64,000 nucleotides of DNA from JAHRAW01 sp965212085 (lineage in GTDB: Bacteria > Pseudomonadota > Gammaproteobacteria > Arenicellales > Poriferihabitantaceae): positions 2,418,001-2,482,000 of the forward strand of contig OZ243042.1 of assembly GCA_965212085.1 (NCBI GenBank). The letters run 5' to 3'. The translations under genes were made by a program, and so were the position numbers. The notes under the pieces were generated by a model, which was not told where the DNA came from, searched no databases, and was given only the letters and a program-made list of their open reading frames with translations. Position 1 is the stretch's first letter, and the number at the start of each line of letters is the position of its first letter. Positions 8,504-17,190 of this stretch are shown one piece after another.

Positions 8504-9391
8504 TTGAAATACGAAATTCCGGAAAGAAACTCGAATACGCCTTTTATAATAATGGAATCTTCGGACCATGCGCCCAATATATGCGTGTTTCAGGATAATG
8601 AGAAAGGCGTGTGGCTCTACCAAGCGAATTGCTTGGAGTTTATGGACAAACTGATCGAGAAATTTCCTTCCGGTAAGTTCGACATGATTTTTGCCGATCC
8701 GCCGTATTTCCTTTCAAACGGGGGTATTAGTTGCCATGCCGGAAAAATGGTCAAGGTTGACAAGGGGCAATGGGATAAATCGCAAGGTGCGGAGTTGAAT
8801 CATGAATTTAATTTTGAGTGGTTGTCTCGTTGTCAAAAACTGCTCAATCCCAGCGGAACGATCTGGATATCTGGTACACACCATGTTATTCATTCAATCG
8901 GTTACGCAATGCAGCAATTAAATATGAAACTTCTGAACGACATCACATGGCAGAAACCGAATCCTCCACCTAATTTGTCTTGCCGATATTTTACACACTC
9001 AACCGAAACTATTATTTGGGCGGCAAAGAATAAAAAGTCGAAACATATGTTCAACTATAAAGATATGCGCAAAGAGAATGGAGGCAAGCAAATGAAAACT
9101 GTGTGGGATTTCAAAGCACCGCAAAAAATTGAGAAACAGTTTGGGAAACATCCGACCCAAAAACCCGTACAATTGCTAGAGAGAATAATTCTGGCGAGTA
9201 CAGATCCGAAAAATTTAGTCTTTGATCCTTTCGCTGGAAGTTCCACAACTGGAGTAGCGGCTGTTTGTCACAACCGCAGGTTTGTGGGCTGTGAATTGGA
9301 AGACGAGTTTATTGAAATATCAAAAAAGCGCCTCGATTTTGTTGTTAGCCGAAATGAATTTCCGAAACTTTTTTTGAGTGCGGCAGGATGA
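8504..9391 (+). CDS. DNA adenine/cytosine-N4 methyltransferase, beta class (R-M locus 1)
   Basis: 295 residues from a TTG at 8504, preceded by GCGAGG; an ATG at 8552 is an alternative. Motif IV, DPPY, is at residues 65-68 and the SAM-binding motif I, DPFAGSSTTG, at about residue 241, so the order IV then I marks a beta-class amino-methyltransferase. HPTQKPVQLLERII is the usual motif X region. It modifies DNA to protect it from the endonuclease whose gene overlaps its end. Base composition is much richer in AT than the flanking genes, indicating acquisition. Target sequence is not readable from the sequence. Confidence 0.9.
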   Translation: MKYEIPERNSNTPFIIMESSDHAPNICVFQDNEKGVWLYQANCLEFMDKLIEKFPSGKFDMIFADPPYFLSNGGISCHAGKMVKVDKGQWDKSQGAELNHEFNFEWLSRCQKLLNPSGTIWISGTHHVIHSIGYAMQQLNMKLLNDITWQKPNPPPNLSCRYFTHSTETIIWAAKNKKSKHMFNYKDMRKENGGKQMKTVWDFKAPQKIEKQFGKHPTQKPVQLLERIILASTDPKNLVFDPFAGSSTTGVAAVCHNRRFVGCELEDEFIEISKKRLDFVVSRNEFPKLFLSAAG

Positions 9392-9924
9392 AAGAGGGCG
9401 GAATAGGCGGCGAAAGCACCGGCACCGGTTTGATTTTCGAAAGACAGGTTGATTTATTGAGTATGTTTGCGCGCATGCCCAACTATGAAATTAAAAGACC
9501 ATCGTTCAAAGCGGGCAGTGAAATCTATTGTAGCGGTGCACTTGTTGCGCGATGTTTTAAGAAATCTGAATTTTACAAATTTCTGGGTGAAGAAAAAATT
9601 GATTGGGAAAAAATAATTTCTAAAAAACTTCTACCAGACGACGCGTTGTTGATAATTATTCGAAAAACTTTGTACATTATTGAAGTAAAGTACCAACAAG
9701 TTGCCGGTTCTGTCGATGAAAAGTTACAAACTTGCGATTTTAAGCGGAAACAATATCAAAAGTTGTTACGCTCACTAGAATTAAAAGTCGAATATGTCTA
9801 TGTGCTAAATGACTGGTACAAAAAACCACAATACAAAGATGTTCTTGAATATATAGACAGTGTAAACTGCCATTATACATTTGGTAAGTTACCACTGGCA
9901 TGGTTGGGATTGCCTGAAGAGTAA
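9388..9924 (+). CDS. Probable type II restriction endonuclease, PD-(D/E)XK (R-M locus 1)
   Basis: 178 residues. The start ATGA overlaps the stop of the methyltransferase by four bases. A PD-(D/E)XK pattern is visible: PDD at about residues 87-89, then LYIIEVKYQQ with the E-x-K pair near 102-104. The following region (GSVDEKLQTCDFKRKQYQKL) is conserved in many small R-M-linked nucleases as I recall them. It would cut unmodified DNA at the site protected by the upstream enzyme. AT-rich like its partner. Identity as the cognate endonuclease is inferred from position and motif. Confidence 0.78.
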   Translation: MKEGGIGGESTGTGLIFERQVDLLSMFARMPNYEIKRPSFKAGSEIYCSGALVARCFKKSEFYKFLGEEKIDWEKIISKKLLPDDALLIIIRKTLYIIEVKYQQVAGSVDEKLQTCDFKRKQYQKLLRSLELKVEYVYVLNDWYKKPQYKDVLEYIDSVNCHYTFGKLPLAWLGLPEE

Positions 9925-9973
9925 GATAGAAATTTTTTTCGTAACTAACATTCACTACTTTGAGGAAATTAAA

Positions 9974-10228
9974 ATGAATGCTTGCCAAAAAAATCACCGC
10001 TATGCACCCGAGTTCTCAAATTTACCGGACGATCAAGGTGGTCATGGTCGTCATCGATGTGCAGGGTGTGCCTATGAAGCAGGTTTTGAGCAAGGCAAAC
10101 GCCGCGAAGAGGACATAAAGATGGAACTAGATTCTTTCCCTTCAAGTCAAGCGGGGGAAGTGCGGCACAAAAGCCCGCATGCGGCATTCGCCAAAGGTTA
10201 CTACGATGGCGTTGCTGAATCCTATTAA
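9974..10228 (+). CDS. Small Cys/His-containing protein linked to R-M locus 1
   Basis: 84 residues from an ATG at 9974, with TGAGGA eight bases upstream. It starts MNACQKNHRYAPEF and contains HRCAGCAYEAGFEQGK and RHKSPHAAFAKGYYDG. The cysteine pair plus histidines suggests metal binding, but the fold is not recognised. I recall similar small proteins near restriction-modification genes; a role as modulator or accessory is inference only. It shares the AT-rich composition and direction of the two genes before it, 49 bases after the endonuclease stop. Confidence 0.65.
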   Translation: MNACQKNHRYAPEFSNLPDDQGGHGRHRCAGCAYEAGFEQGKRREEDIKMELDSFPSSQAGEVRHKSPHAAFAKGYYDGVAESY

Positions 10229-10232
10229 AGTG

Positions 10233-10253
10233 AAACAATAGTCAAAATTGTTT
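10233..10253 (+). terminator. Possible weak terminator after R-M locus 1
   Basis: A 7-bp inverted repeat, AAACAAT and ATTGTTT, with a 7-base loop lies five bases after the stop of the small R-M-linked gene. It is AT-rich and lacks a long T run, so it is a weak candidate. Confidence 0.3.
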
Positions 10254-10371
10254 GTTAATACCCACTGTGGCCATGCTTCAGTAACGAGCAACAAGCCAAG
10301 TATGGGGTCGACCCAATAAAAAAGTATTTTTTAGTTGCCGGCGTTTGATTTATTCCTTTTCTGAAATAGTT

Positions 10372-12801
10372 ATGAATAATTCGATGGAAACCCACACCCG
10401 CGCCCTCATCATCGGCGGCGGCGTAGTCGGTTGCAGCATCCTCTTCCACCTCGCCAAAATGGGTTGGAAGGAAGTCGTTTTACTGGAACGTTCAGAACTA
10501 ACCTCCGGTTCCTCGTGGCACGCCGCCGGGCAGATTCACACCATCAGTTCCGACCCCAACATCTCCAAACTCCAGGGCTACACCATCGGCTTGTACCCGG
10601 AGTTGGAAAAACTTTCCGGGCAGTCGGTGGGTCATCACAAGACCGGCGGGTTTTATCTTGCCTCCAGCCCCGAACGCCTCGACTACCTGAAACAGGAACG
10701 CTCCAAGGCGCGCTACATGGGCCTTGATCAGGAATTCGTTTCGCCGGAGGAAGTCGCGCAAATGCATCCGTTGATTGAGCCCAAGCACTACCTCGGCGCA
10801 TTGTACGACCCCCTCGACGGCCACATTGATCCGTCCGGCGTCACCCACGCCTACGCCAAAGCCGCCAAAGTTTTGGGGGCGAACTACTACTGCCGCACGC
10901 CGGTGCTGGAAACCCGCCGGTGCGCCGATGGCAGTTGGGACGTGGTTACGCCCGGCGGCGTCATCAACGCCGAACTGCTGATCAACGCCGCCGGGTTGTG
11001 GGCGCGGGAAGTGGGGCATCTTGCGGGCGTGGACTTGCCGGTGCAGCCCATGGAGCATCACTACTTGATCACCGAAACCATCGCCGAGATCGAACAGGCC
11101 GGGCGCGAACTGCCCTGCGGCATTGATTACGAGGCCAACCTGTATTTTCGCCAGGAACACCACGGCCTGCTACTCGGCACTTACGAACCCAACGCCACGC
11201 CGTGGATGGTGGCGGGCACGCCCGCGGAGTTCGGCCATGAACTGCTGGAGCCCGACCTTGAGCGGGTGGCGGGCCGCCTGGAGTTGGCCTTTGAGCGCAT
11301 CCCGGCCTTGGGCCGCGCCGGCATCAAGAGCGTGGTCAACGGGCCGTTCACCTTCGGCCCGGACGGCAATCCGATGATCGGGCCGCTGCCGGGGCTGAAA
11401 AACTACTGGGTCGCGGTGGGGGTGATGGCGGGCTTCTGCCAGGCCGGCGGGGTCGGGCTGTGCCTCGCCGAATGGATCATTGAGGGCGAGCCTGCGGTGG
11501 ACGTGTGGGCCATGGACATCGCCCGCTTCGGCGAGTTCGCCACCCACGAATACGGCGCCATCAAATCCGCCGAGAACTACACGCGGCGCTTCCAGATCAG
11601 TTATCCCAACGAACAGCTGCCCCTCGGCCGCCGGCAAAAAACCACCGCCTTGTACGACCGCCTGAGCCGCCGGGGCGCGGTCATGGGCGCCGGGTTCGGG
11701 CTGGAAAACGTGTTGTGGTACGCCGACTCCCCGGAAAACGCCCGCGAGACGCCGACCCTGCGGCGCTCCAACGCCTTTGAGTTTGTGGCCGCCGAGGTTC
11801 AGGCGGTGCGGGAAGCCGTCGGCGCGGTGGAAATCGCCAACTTCGCCCAGCATGAATTCAGCGGGCCGGGCGCTGAAGCCTTTCTGGACAAAATGCTCGG
11901 GGCCAACCTGCCGCCCACGGGGCGCCTTGCGCTGACGCCGTTGCTGACCCCCAAAGGCCGCCTGTACGGCGACCTGTCGGTGGCGCGCCTGGCGGACGAT
12001 TCCTTCCTGCTGTTCGGTTCCGGCGCCGCCCAGGAAATGCACCGGCGCTGGTTTGAGGCGCACCTGCCCGCGGGCGGCGGCGTTCGTTACCGCAACGCAT
12101 CGGATGCCTGGCACGGCATGGCGGTCTCCGGCCCCAACGCCCGCGAACTGCTGTCGCGCATCACCCGCTGCGATGTCTCCGCCGAAGGATTGCGTTTTCG
12201 CGACATCCAACCCGCCACCGTCGGCGGCATCCCGGCGCTGCTGGCGCGGGTCTCGTTTTCCGGCGAACTCGGTTACGAAATCTACTGCGCGCCCCCCTAC
12301 CAGTTGAAACTGTTCGAAGCCATCGAAGCCGCCGGCGCCGATTTGGGACTGCGCTTGTACGGCGCCCGCGCCATGATGTCGCTGCGCCTGGAGAAAGGCT
12401 GGGGGGTGTGGACCCTGGACTACCGCCCGGACTTCAACGCCGTGGAAGCCGGACTCGAGCGCTTCATCGCCCCACAAAAAACCGATTTCATTGGCCGCAC
12501 GGCGTTCCTCGAACAAAAACGCAACGGCGCAGAAAAAAAACTCGTAACCCTGGTGGTGGACACCGATGACATTGACGTATCCCACGACGAAGCCATCTTC
12601 CACAACGGCGAATGCGTCGGCTTTGTGACCTCCGGCGGCTACGCCCATTACTGCCGGCAAAGCGTCGCCCTCGGCTATGTCCCCGCGGAACTGGCCGCCC
12701 ACGGACAAAAATTCGAAGTGGAAATGCTCGGCGAACTGCACCCGGCGACGCTGACGGCGAAGCCGTTGTATGATCCGGATGGTGATAAAATGCGATGCTG
12801 A
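10372..12801 (+). CDS. Dimethylglycine dehydrogenase-like FAD oxidoreductase with GcvT domain
   Basis: 809 residues from the ATG at 10372 (MNNSMETHTRA); an earlier TTG at 10345 adds nine residues. Domain order: DAO flavin domain (dinucleotide motif IIGGGVVGC at about residues 13-21), FAO_M linker, then GCV_T (from about residue 430) and its C-terminal barrel. SSWHAAG carries the histidine that binds FAD covalently in dimethylglycine dehydrogenase. Such enzymes oxidise an N-methyl group and hand it to tetrahydrofolate. The substrate may be dimethylglycine, sarcosine or another N-methyl amine. It lies between the two MttB-like genes, separated from the first by R-M locus 1, which seems to have split an amine-catabolism neighbourhood. 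Confidence 0.88.
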   Translation: MNNSMETHTRALIIGGGVVGCSILFHLAKMGWKEVVLLERSELTSGSSWHAAGQIHTISSDPNISKLQGYTIGLYPELEKLSGQSVGHHKTGGFYLASSPERLDYLKQERSKARYMGLDQEFVSPEEVAQMHPLIEPKHYLGALYDPLDGHIDPSGVTHAYAKAAKVLGANYYCRTPVLETRRCADGSWDVVTPGGVINAELLINAAGLWAREVGHLAGVDLPVQPMEHHYLITETIAEIEQAGRELPCGIDYEANLYFRQEHHGLLLGTYEPNATPWMVAGTPAEFGHELLEPDLERVAGRLELAFERIPALGRAGIKSVVNGPFTFGPDGNPMIGPLPGLKNYWVAVGVMAGFCQAGGVGLCLAEWIIEGEPAVDVWAMDIARFGEFATHEYGAIKSAENYTRRFQISYPNEQLPLGRRQKTTALYDRLSRRGAVMGAGFGLENVLWYADSPENARETPTLRRSNAFEFVAAEVQAVREAVGAVEIANFAQHEFSGPGAEAFLDKMLGANLPPTGRLALTPLLTPKGRLYGDLSVARLADDSFLLFGSGAAQEMHRRWFEAHLPAGGGVRYRNASDAWHGMAVSGPNARELLSRITRCDVSAEGLRFRDIQPATVGGIPALLARVSFSGELGYEIYCAPPYQLKLFEAIEAAGADLGLRLYGARAMMSLRLEKGWGVWTLDYRPDFNAVEAGLERFIAPQKTDFIGRTAFLEQKRNGAEKKLVTLVVDTDDIDVSHDEAIFHNGECVGFVTSGGYAHYCRQSVALGYVPAELAAHGQKFEVEMLGELHPATLTAKPLYDPDGDKMRC

Positions 12802-12827
12802 TTGTAAGGCTGACGCTGCCGGCTTTT

Positions 12828-13124
12828 CTGGATTCCCGAACGATAGAAAAATAGGGAGCGCCAGCGACCGTTTGTTTCATCGTATCGGACATCCGCTTTT
12901 TCGGTTCGGCGATAGCCGGACTGTCGCGCACAGGGATGTGCGCGCGGCGCTGGAAACAGGAGTTTCCCCGCGCCGCACAGGGGGGCGTGGGGGGCTCTCC
13001 CCCCGCAATGCGCGTCACGCGCAACCCACAACGCGCGCCCCCGCTTGCGCGGCAACGGACACTAACGCTCGGAAATGACGGCGGAATAAAATTTGTCAGT
13101 GAACTAGTGAACCCGTACACTGAC
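12828..13124. repeat. Composite intergenic repeat R1 (modules Y, Z, half X and P)
   Basis: This non-coding stretch holds copies of modules found elsewhere in the window. 12828-12894 matches, in reverse orientation, module Y at 56386-56453 and 63188-63256. 12905-13025 is module Z, reverse complement of 19005-19133. 13045-13079 is a reversed half of module X (56511-56583, 63088-63159). 13092-13124 is module P, also at 19173-19207 and 43027-43060. Apart from these modules I see nothing between the DMGDH-like gene and the HAD gene. Confidence 0.88.
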
Positions 13125-13145
13125 GCCTTAACCCGGTTTTCGATA

Positions 13146-13832
13146 TTGTTACCATACCCCGACAAACCCACCCCCGTTACCCACGTCCTGTTTGACCTGG
13201 ACGGCCTGTTGCTGGACACCGAGCGCATCTACACCACGGTCACGCAAAAAATTGTCGGGCGGTTCGGCAAGACCTACGACTGGAGTCTCAAGCGCAACAT
13301 GATCGGGCGTCCGGCGATGGACGCGGCGCGCTATCTGGTGGAGGCGCTGGCGCTGCCCATCAGCGCGCGGGCGTACCTGGATGAGCGCAACGGCCTGCTG
13401 CGGGAGGGCTTTGCGGTCTGCGGGGCCATGCCCGGCGCGGAAAAACTGGTGCGGCATCTGCACCGCCACGGCGTTCCGATGGCGGTGGCCACCAGTTCGG
13501 CGCGGGATTTGTTTGCGGTGAAAACTGCCCGGCACGGGGCGTGGTTCGGGTTGTTCGATCTGGTGGTGAGCGGCGACGACCCGGCCATCGCACGGGGCAA
13601 ACCGGCGCCGGATATTTTTCGCATCGCCGCCGCCCGGCTGGGTGCCGGGGCTGCGTCAACGCTGGTGTTTGAAGACTCGCCCCTCGGCCTTGAGGCCGGC
13701 GTTGCGGCGAATATGCGGGTGGTGGCGGTGCCCGATCCCCATATGGACAAGGCCCGCTATCGGCAAGCCGACCTGATCATTGATTCGCTGACGGAGTTCG
13801 CGCCGGAGCGGTACGGGTTGGCGGCGTACTAA
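13146..13832 (+). CDS. HAD hydrolase, pseudouridine-5'-phosphatase-like
   Basis: 228 residues from a TTG at 13146; there is no nearby ATG, and a GTG at 13107 lies inside repeat P. The HAD motif I is FDLDGLLLDTE (nucleophile Asp at about residue 17), motif II is ATSS, and later motifs are GKPAPDIF and VFEDSPLGLEA. Overall likeness is strongest to human PUDP-type phosphatases (DGLLLDTER, GAEKLVRHLHRHGVP, PDIF), which dephosphorylate pseudouridine 5'-phosphate. The substrate is unproven because HAD families are promiscuous. Its stop overlaps the stop of the convergent HisA-like gene by four bases. Confidence 0.82.
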   Translation: MLPYPDKPTPVTHVLFDLDGLLLDTERIYTTVTQKIVGRFGKTYDWSLKRNMIGRPAMDAARYLVEALALPISARAYLDERNGLLREGFAVCGAMPGAEKLVRHLHRHGVPMAVATSSARDLFAVKTARHGAWFGLFDLVVSGDDPAIARGKPAPDIFRIAAARLGAGAASTLVFEDSPLGLEAGVAANMRVVAVPDPHMDKARYRQADLIIDSLTEFAPERYGLAAY

Positions 13833-14572
13833 ATAAAAGCAGCCGTAGTGGTCTTCTGCCGGGCCACCTGCAGCGCGTCTTCTAAAGTAACCGCCTCTGA
13901 AAACAACGCCCAGCCGATCACCGCGCCGGCGATGTTGGGCAACTGGGACAGCATCGAGACGTCATCCAGGTTGCGAACCGTGCCGCTGGAAATCACCGGG
14001 CAGTCCAGTTGCGCGGCCATTTGCGTGGTGTTGGCCATGCTGCTTTCGGGCAGTTCGTCGTAGCGGTCTATGTCGGTGTAAATAATTCCCGCGGCGCCGG
14101 AGCGTTCAAATCTTTTTGCCAGTTCCAGGGCGGTGAAGGTGGAAGTGTGTTTCCAGCCGTGGGAAACCGCCTTGCCGCCGCGTGCGTCTATGCTGATGAC
14201 GATTTTTTCCGGGTGATGGGCGCATACTTCTTCCACCAGCCGCTGGTCGGACACCGCGGCGGTGCCGAGCACCACGCGCTCGGCGCCGTCCTTGAACCAG
14301 CCGTCAATGACGCTGGAGGAGCGGATGCCGCCGCCCACCTGCACCGGGATATTGGATTTTCGGATGATGTCGCGGATGATGTCGCTGTTGCCGCCTTCCT
14401 TTTCAAAGACGCCGTCGAGATCGATCAGGTGCAGCCATTCCGCGCCGGCCTGCTCAAATTGTTTGGCTGCGTCCGGCGGTTTGATGGCAAAAATTTTCGG
14501 GGCTTCAATGCCGCCGTGTTTGAGATTGACGCATTGGCCGTTATGCAGTTCGATGTCAGGGTATATGATCAT
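13829..14572 (-). CDS. HisA-like (ProFAR isomerase family) TIM-barrel protein, variant
   Basis: 247 residues, HisA/HisF-type half-barrel duplication. Canonical HisA isomerises ProFAR in histidine synthesis. Phosphate-binding landmarks are present: QVGGGIRS, VVLGTAAV, YTDIDRYDE and ISSGTVRNLDD. The N-terminus reads MIIYPDIELHNGQCVNL, where canonical HisA has P-A-x-D-L-x-x-G, so the catalytic Asp appears as Glu; the second Asp is kept in ISIDARGGKAV. No other his gene is nearby. I recall similar HisA-like proteins near methylated-amine genes in marine bacteria. It may be a paralogue with another role, or the sole HisA. Confidence 0.75.
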   Translation of the reverse strand: MIIYPDIELHNGQCVNLKHGGIEAPKIFAIKPPDAAKQFEQAGAEWLHLIDLDGVFEKEGGNSDIIRDIIRKSNIPVQVGGGIRSSSVIDGWFKDGAERVVLGTAAVSDQRLVEEVCAHHPEKIVISIDARGGKAVSHGWKHTSTFTALELAKRFERSGAAGIIYTDIDRYDELPESSMANTTQMAAQLDCPVISSGTVRNLDDVSMLSQLPNIAGAVIGWALFSEAVTLEDALQVARQKTTTAAFI

Positions 14573-14615
14573 TGTTGTCTCCTCGCAACCACTTGTGTGG
14601 CGCTATTATACATGA

Positions 14616-15530
14616 TTAACGGCGGCCTGCGCGAAGTCCGCCGGTTGTTTGGCCGCTTTTTCCGCCGCTGATTTTGCCCCGGCATTCGCCGGCGATGAGT
14701 TCGCCGATGTAGGCGCTGACTTCGTGGGGCTGCACCGTGGCCAGGCGGATCAACTCGTCGAAACGCCGGGAAAACAGGCGCACGTGTTCGCGGCTGTTGA
14801 GCACCAGATACGCCTGGCCAACGAACACCACGGCGCGCAGCGGCCCGAAAATCGTGAACGCGGCGGTATAGACCTGGTGGGCGTCAAACAAAAACCAGCG
14901 AAAGCGCGGATACAATTCCTTCAGCAAGCCGGCGATGTGCTCCAGCTGGGAGATGCGGGCGGCGCGCGACAGGCCGCTCCAGATGCCTTCGCCACGGGCG
15001 AAACTGCGGATATCCTGGGTGGACTGGCAGGCTTCCATTTCCGATTCCTCGCGGCGTTGCTGCACCAGCAATACGTGGGTGTCGCGGATGCTCTGCGCGG
15101 CGCGGCCCGCGCCGTAGCGGCGAAATTCGTAGGCGGCGATTTCCTCGGTCTTGAGCAAGTCCGGCAGCGTCGCCGGCACGTAACGAATCTTGTGGCCGCC
15201 GGCCTCGCGGTGCCAGCCGAGGATTTTTTCATTGACGGACGAGGCCGAGAAGTCTTCAAACTCCAGCGGGCCGGTGACCAGTTGCGTGGCCACCGGGCCT
15301 TCGTGGGTCAGCCCCAGCAACCAGTCGGCGCTGGTCTGGTATTTTTCGGCGATGGCGGCGAGGGTGTCGGCGCGGGGCAGGCGCAGCGAGGTGGGCGACA
15401 GCAGTTGCGACAGCGTCGAGCGGTCAACGCCGATGGAGCGCGCGAAGCGCGAGTGGTTGCGGTTGCTTTGCTCGATGACCTCGCGCATGCGTTCGCGGAA
15501 CAGGGTGACGCGTTGTTCGTAGTTCACCAC
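14616..15530 (-). CDS. XRE-family transcriptional regulator with C-terminal sensor-like domain
   Basis: 304 residues. A helix-turn-helix of the XRE type occupies about residues 24-70 (RFARSIGVDRSTLSQLLSP then TLAAIAEKYQTSADWLLGL). The remaining ~230 residues have no named domain that I recognise. Translation starts at GTG 15530 (a second GTG follows at once) and overlaps the end of the MttB-like gene by seven bases, so the two are coupled. It probably controls the methylamine genes. This pairing inside one transcript suggests autoregulation. Confidence 0.82.
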   Translation of the reverse strand: MVNYEQRVTLFRERMREVIEQSNRNHSRFARSIGVDRSTLSQLLSPTSLRLPRADTLAAIAEKYQTSADWLLGLTHEGPVATQLVTGPLEFEDFSASSVNEKILGWHREAGGHKIRYVPATLPDLLKTEEIAAYEFRRYGAGRAAQSIRDTHVLLVQQRREESEMEACQSTQDIRSFARGEGIWSGLSRAARISQLEHIAGLLKELYPRFRWFLFDAHQVYTAAFTIFGPLRAVVFVGQAYLVLNSREHVRLFSRRFDELIRLATVQPHEVSAYIGELIAGECRGKISGGKSGQTTGGLRAGRR

Positions 15531-17044
15531 TCCGGCTTGATCTCCTCGCGGCGTTTGGCGGCGTAGGTTTCGAGGTGCTCGCGGATGCCGGGGTCGAGGG
15601 GCGGCGGCTCCCAGTGCTCAAGGATTTCCCGGTACAGTTCGTTGGCCCGTTGGGTGGCGGTTTTTTCGCCGTTCTCCTGCCAGGTTTCAAAGTTGCTCCA
15701 GTCCGCGACCATGGGCGCGTAAAAAGCGTCGTGGTAACGCTCGATGGTGTGCGCGGTGCCGAAAAAATGCCCGCCGGCGCCGACCTCGCGGATGGCGTCC
15801 AGCGCCAGGGTTTTTTCGTTGACCTCGATGGGCCGCAACATCTCGGCCATCATCTGCACCATTTCCATATCAATAATCAACTTCTCAAAAGACGCGCACA
15901 GGCCGCCCTCCAGCCACCCGCCGCTGTGTTTGATCATGTTGCCGTGGGCCATCACCGCGCTCCACAACGACATTTCCGATTCCCAGGCCGCCTGGGCGTC
16001 CACGCAGTTTGAGGCGTTGACGTTGGAGGTGCGGTAGGGGATGCGGTAGCGGCGCGCCAGCTGCCCGCCGGCCAGCACCGCCCGGGCGTATTCCGGGGTG
16101 CCGAAGGCCGGGGCGCCGGATTTCATATCCACGTTGGAGGTAAAGCCGCCGTACATCACCGGCGCGCCGGGGTTGACCATCTGGGTAATGGCGATGACCC
16201 CCAGCGCTTCGGCGTTTTGCTGGGCCAGCGCGCCGGCCAGGGTGATCGGACTCATCGCCCCGGCCAGCGTGAACGGGGTCACGATCACCGGCTGGCCGTG
16301 GCGCGCCATGAGCATGGCGCCGTCGAGCATCGGCTTGTCCACCTTGAGCGGTGAGTTGGTGTTGACCACGGTGCTGATGCTCGGCTCGGTCAGCAGCTGC
16401 GCCTTGTCTATGCCCCGCGCGATGCACACCATCTCCAGGCCGTCCTCAACCTTGCCGTTGCCGAGGCTGTACACGTGCCAGGGTTTTTCGGTCAGGGTGA
16501 TGAACGCGAGGTAGGCGTCGAGGTGGCGGGTATGCACCGGCAGGTCGGTGGGTTCGACGGGATAACCGGACATGGTCGCCACCGCGTTGAAGGTCTGCCC
16601 CAGTTTCAGGAACTTGCAGTAGTCTTCAAAGTTTCCGGTGCGCCGGCCGCCTTGAAGGTCGGAGGCGTTGGGCGGGCTTGAGACGATGGTGAAGTTGATG
16701 TGGTTGCCGCCGTAGGTGGAGTTGTAGGCCGGGTTGCGCGCGTGGAGGGTGAACTCGGACGGCACCGTGGCGATTTTCTCCATCAACGCATCCCGGTGAA
16801 TGCGCACGTAGCCGGTGTCCTTGTCCACGGTCGCGCCGTGCTCGCACATCAGCGTGCGCGCCCGGTCGTTGACGATCTGCAACCCGATCTGCTCCAGGAT
16901 GCGCATCGAGCCGTCGTGAATCAGCTCAACGTCCCCGGCCCCCAGCACTTCGATGGGCGCGTAGGGATTTTTGATTTGCCGCAGCGGCGGCTGCGCCAGC
17001 GAAAACCGGGGCTTGGTTCGGGTGCGGCCGGAGCGTTTTACCAT
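15524..17044 (-). CDS. Trimethylamine methyltransferase (MttB) superfamily protein 2
   Basis: 506 residues without an in-frame amber codon, so a non-pyrrolysine member of the corrinoid-dependent methyltransferase superfamily. Landmarks: GNFEDYCKFLKLGQTFNAVATMSGYPVEP, YGGFTSNVDMKSGAPAFGTPEY, SGGWLEGGLCASFEK. The enzyme is expected to demethylate a quaternary amine; substrate not determined. It is followed by an overlapping XRE regulator and then, on the same strand, the HisA-like gene. The desaturase gene diverges from its upstream side, leaving about 146 bases between their starts for a shared regulatory region. Confidence 0.9.
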   Translation of the reverse strand: MVKRSGRTRTKPRFSLAQPPLRQIKNPYAPIEVLGAGDVELIHDGSMRILEQIGLQIVNDRARTLMCEHGATVDKDTGYVRIHRDALMEKIATVPSEFTLHARNPAYNSTYGGNHINFTIVSSPPNASDLQGGRRTGNFEDYCKFLKLGQTFNAVATMSGYPVEPTDLPVHTRHLDAYLAFITLTEKPWHVYSLGNGKVEDGLEMVCIARGIDKAQLLTEPSISTVVNTNSPLKVDKPMLDGAMLMARHGQPVIVTPFTLAGAMSPITLAGALAQQNAEALGVIAITQMVNPGAPVMYGGFTSNVDMKSGAPAFGTPEYARAVLAGGQLARRYRIPYRTSNVNASNCVDAQAAWESEMSLWSAVMAHGNMIKHSGGWLEGGLCASFEKLIIDMEMVQMMAEMLRPIEVNEKTLALDAIREVGAGGHFFGTAHTIERYHDAFYAPMVADWSNFETWQENGEKTATQRANELYREILEHWEPPPLDPGIREHLETYAAKRREEIKPEW

Positions 17045-17190
17045 TGCTTGGGGGTGCCTTTTGTTTATTCGGTTTGGCCAGTATCCGCCAATTTATGCGG
17101 GCGGAATGTGGTGTTTGGTAACTATTGTTGACTAATATAAACTTTTTTTTGTTATGTATCAACTCCAACCTCCCTATCTTGCTTGGCCAA

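Noticed and set aside
10345..10371. Upstream TTG start for the DMGDH-like gene
   Set aside because: The nine extra residues add no conserved sequence and no ribosome site precedes the TTG; ATG 10372 is preferred.
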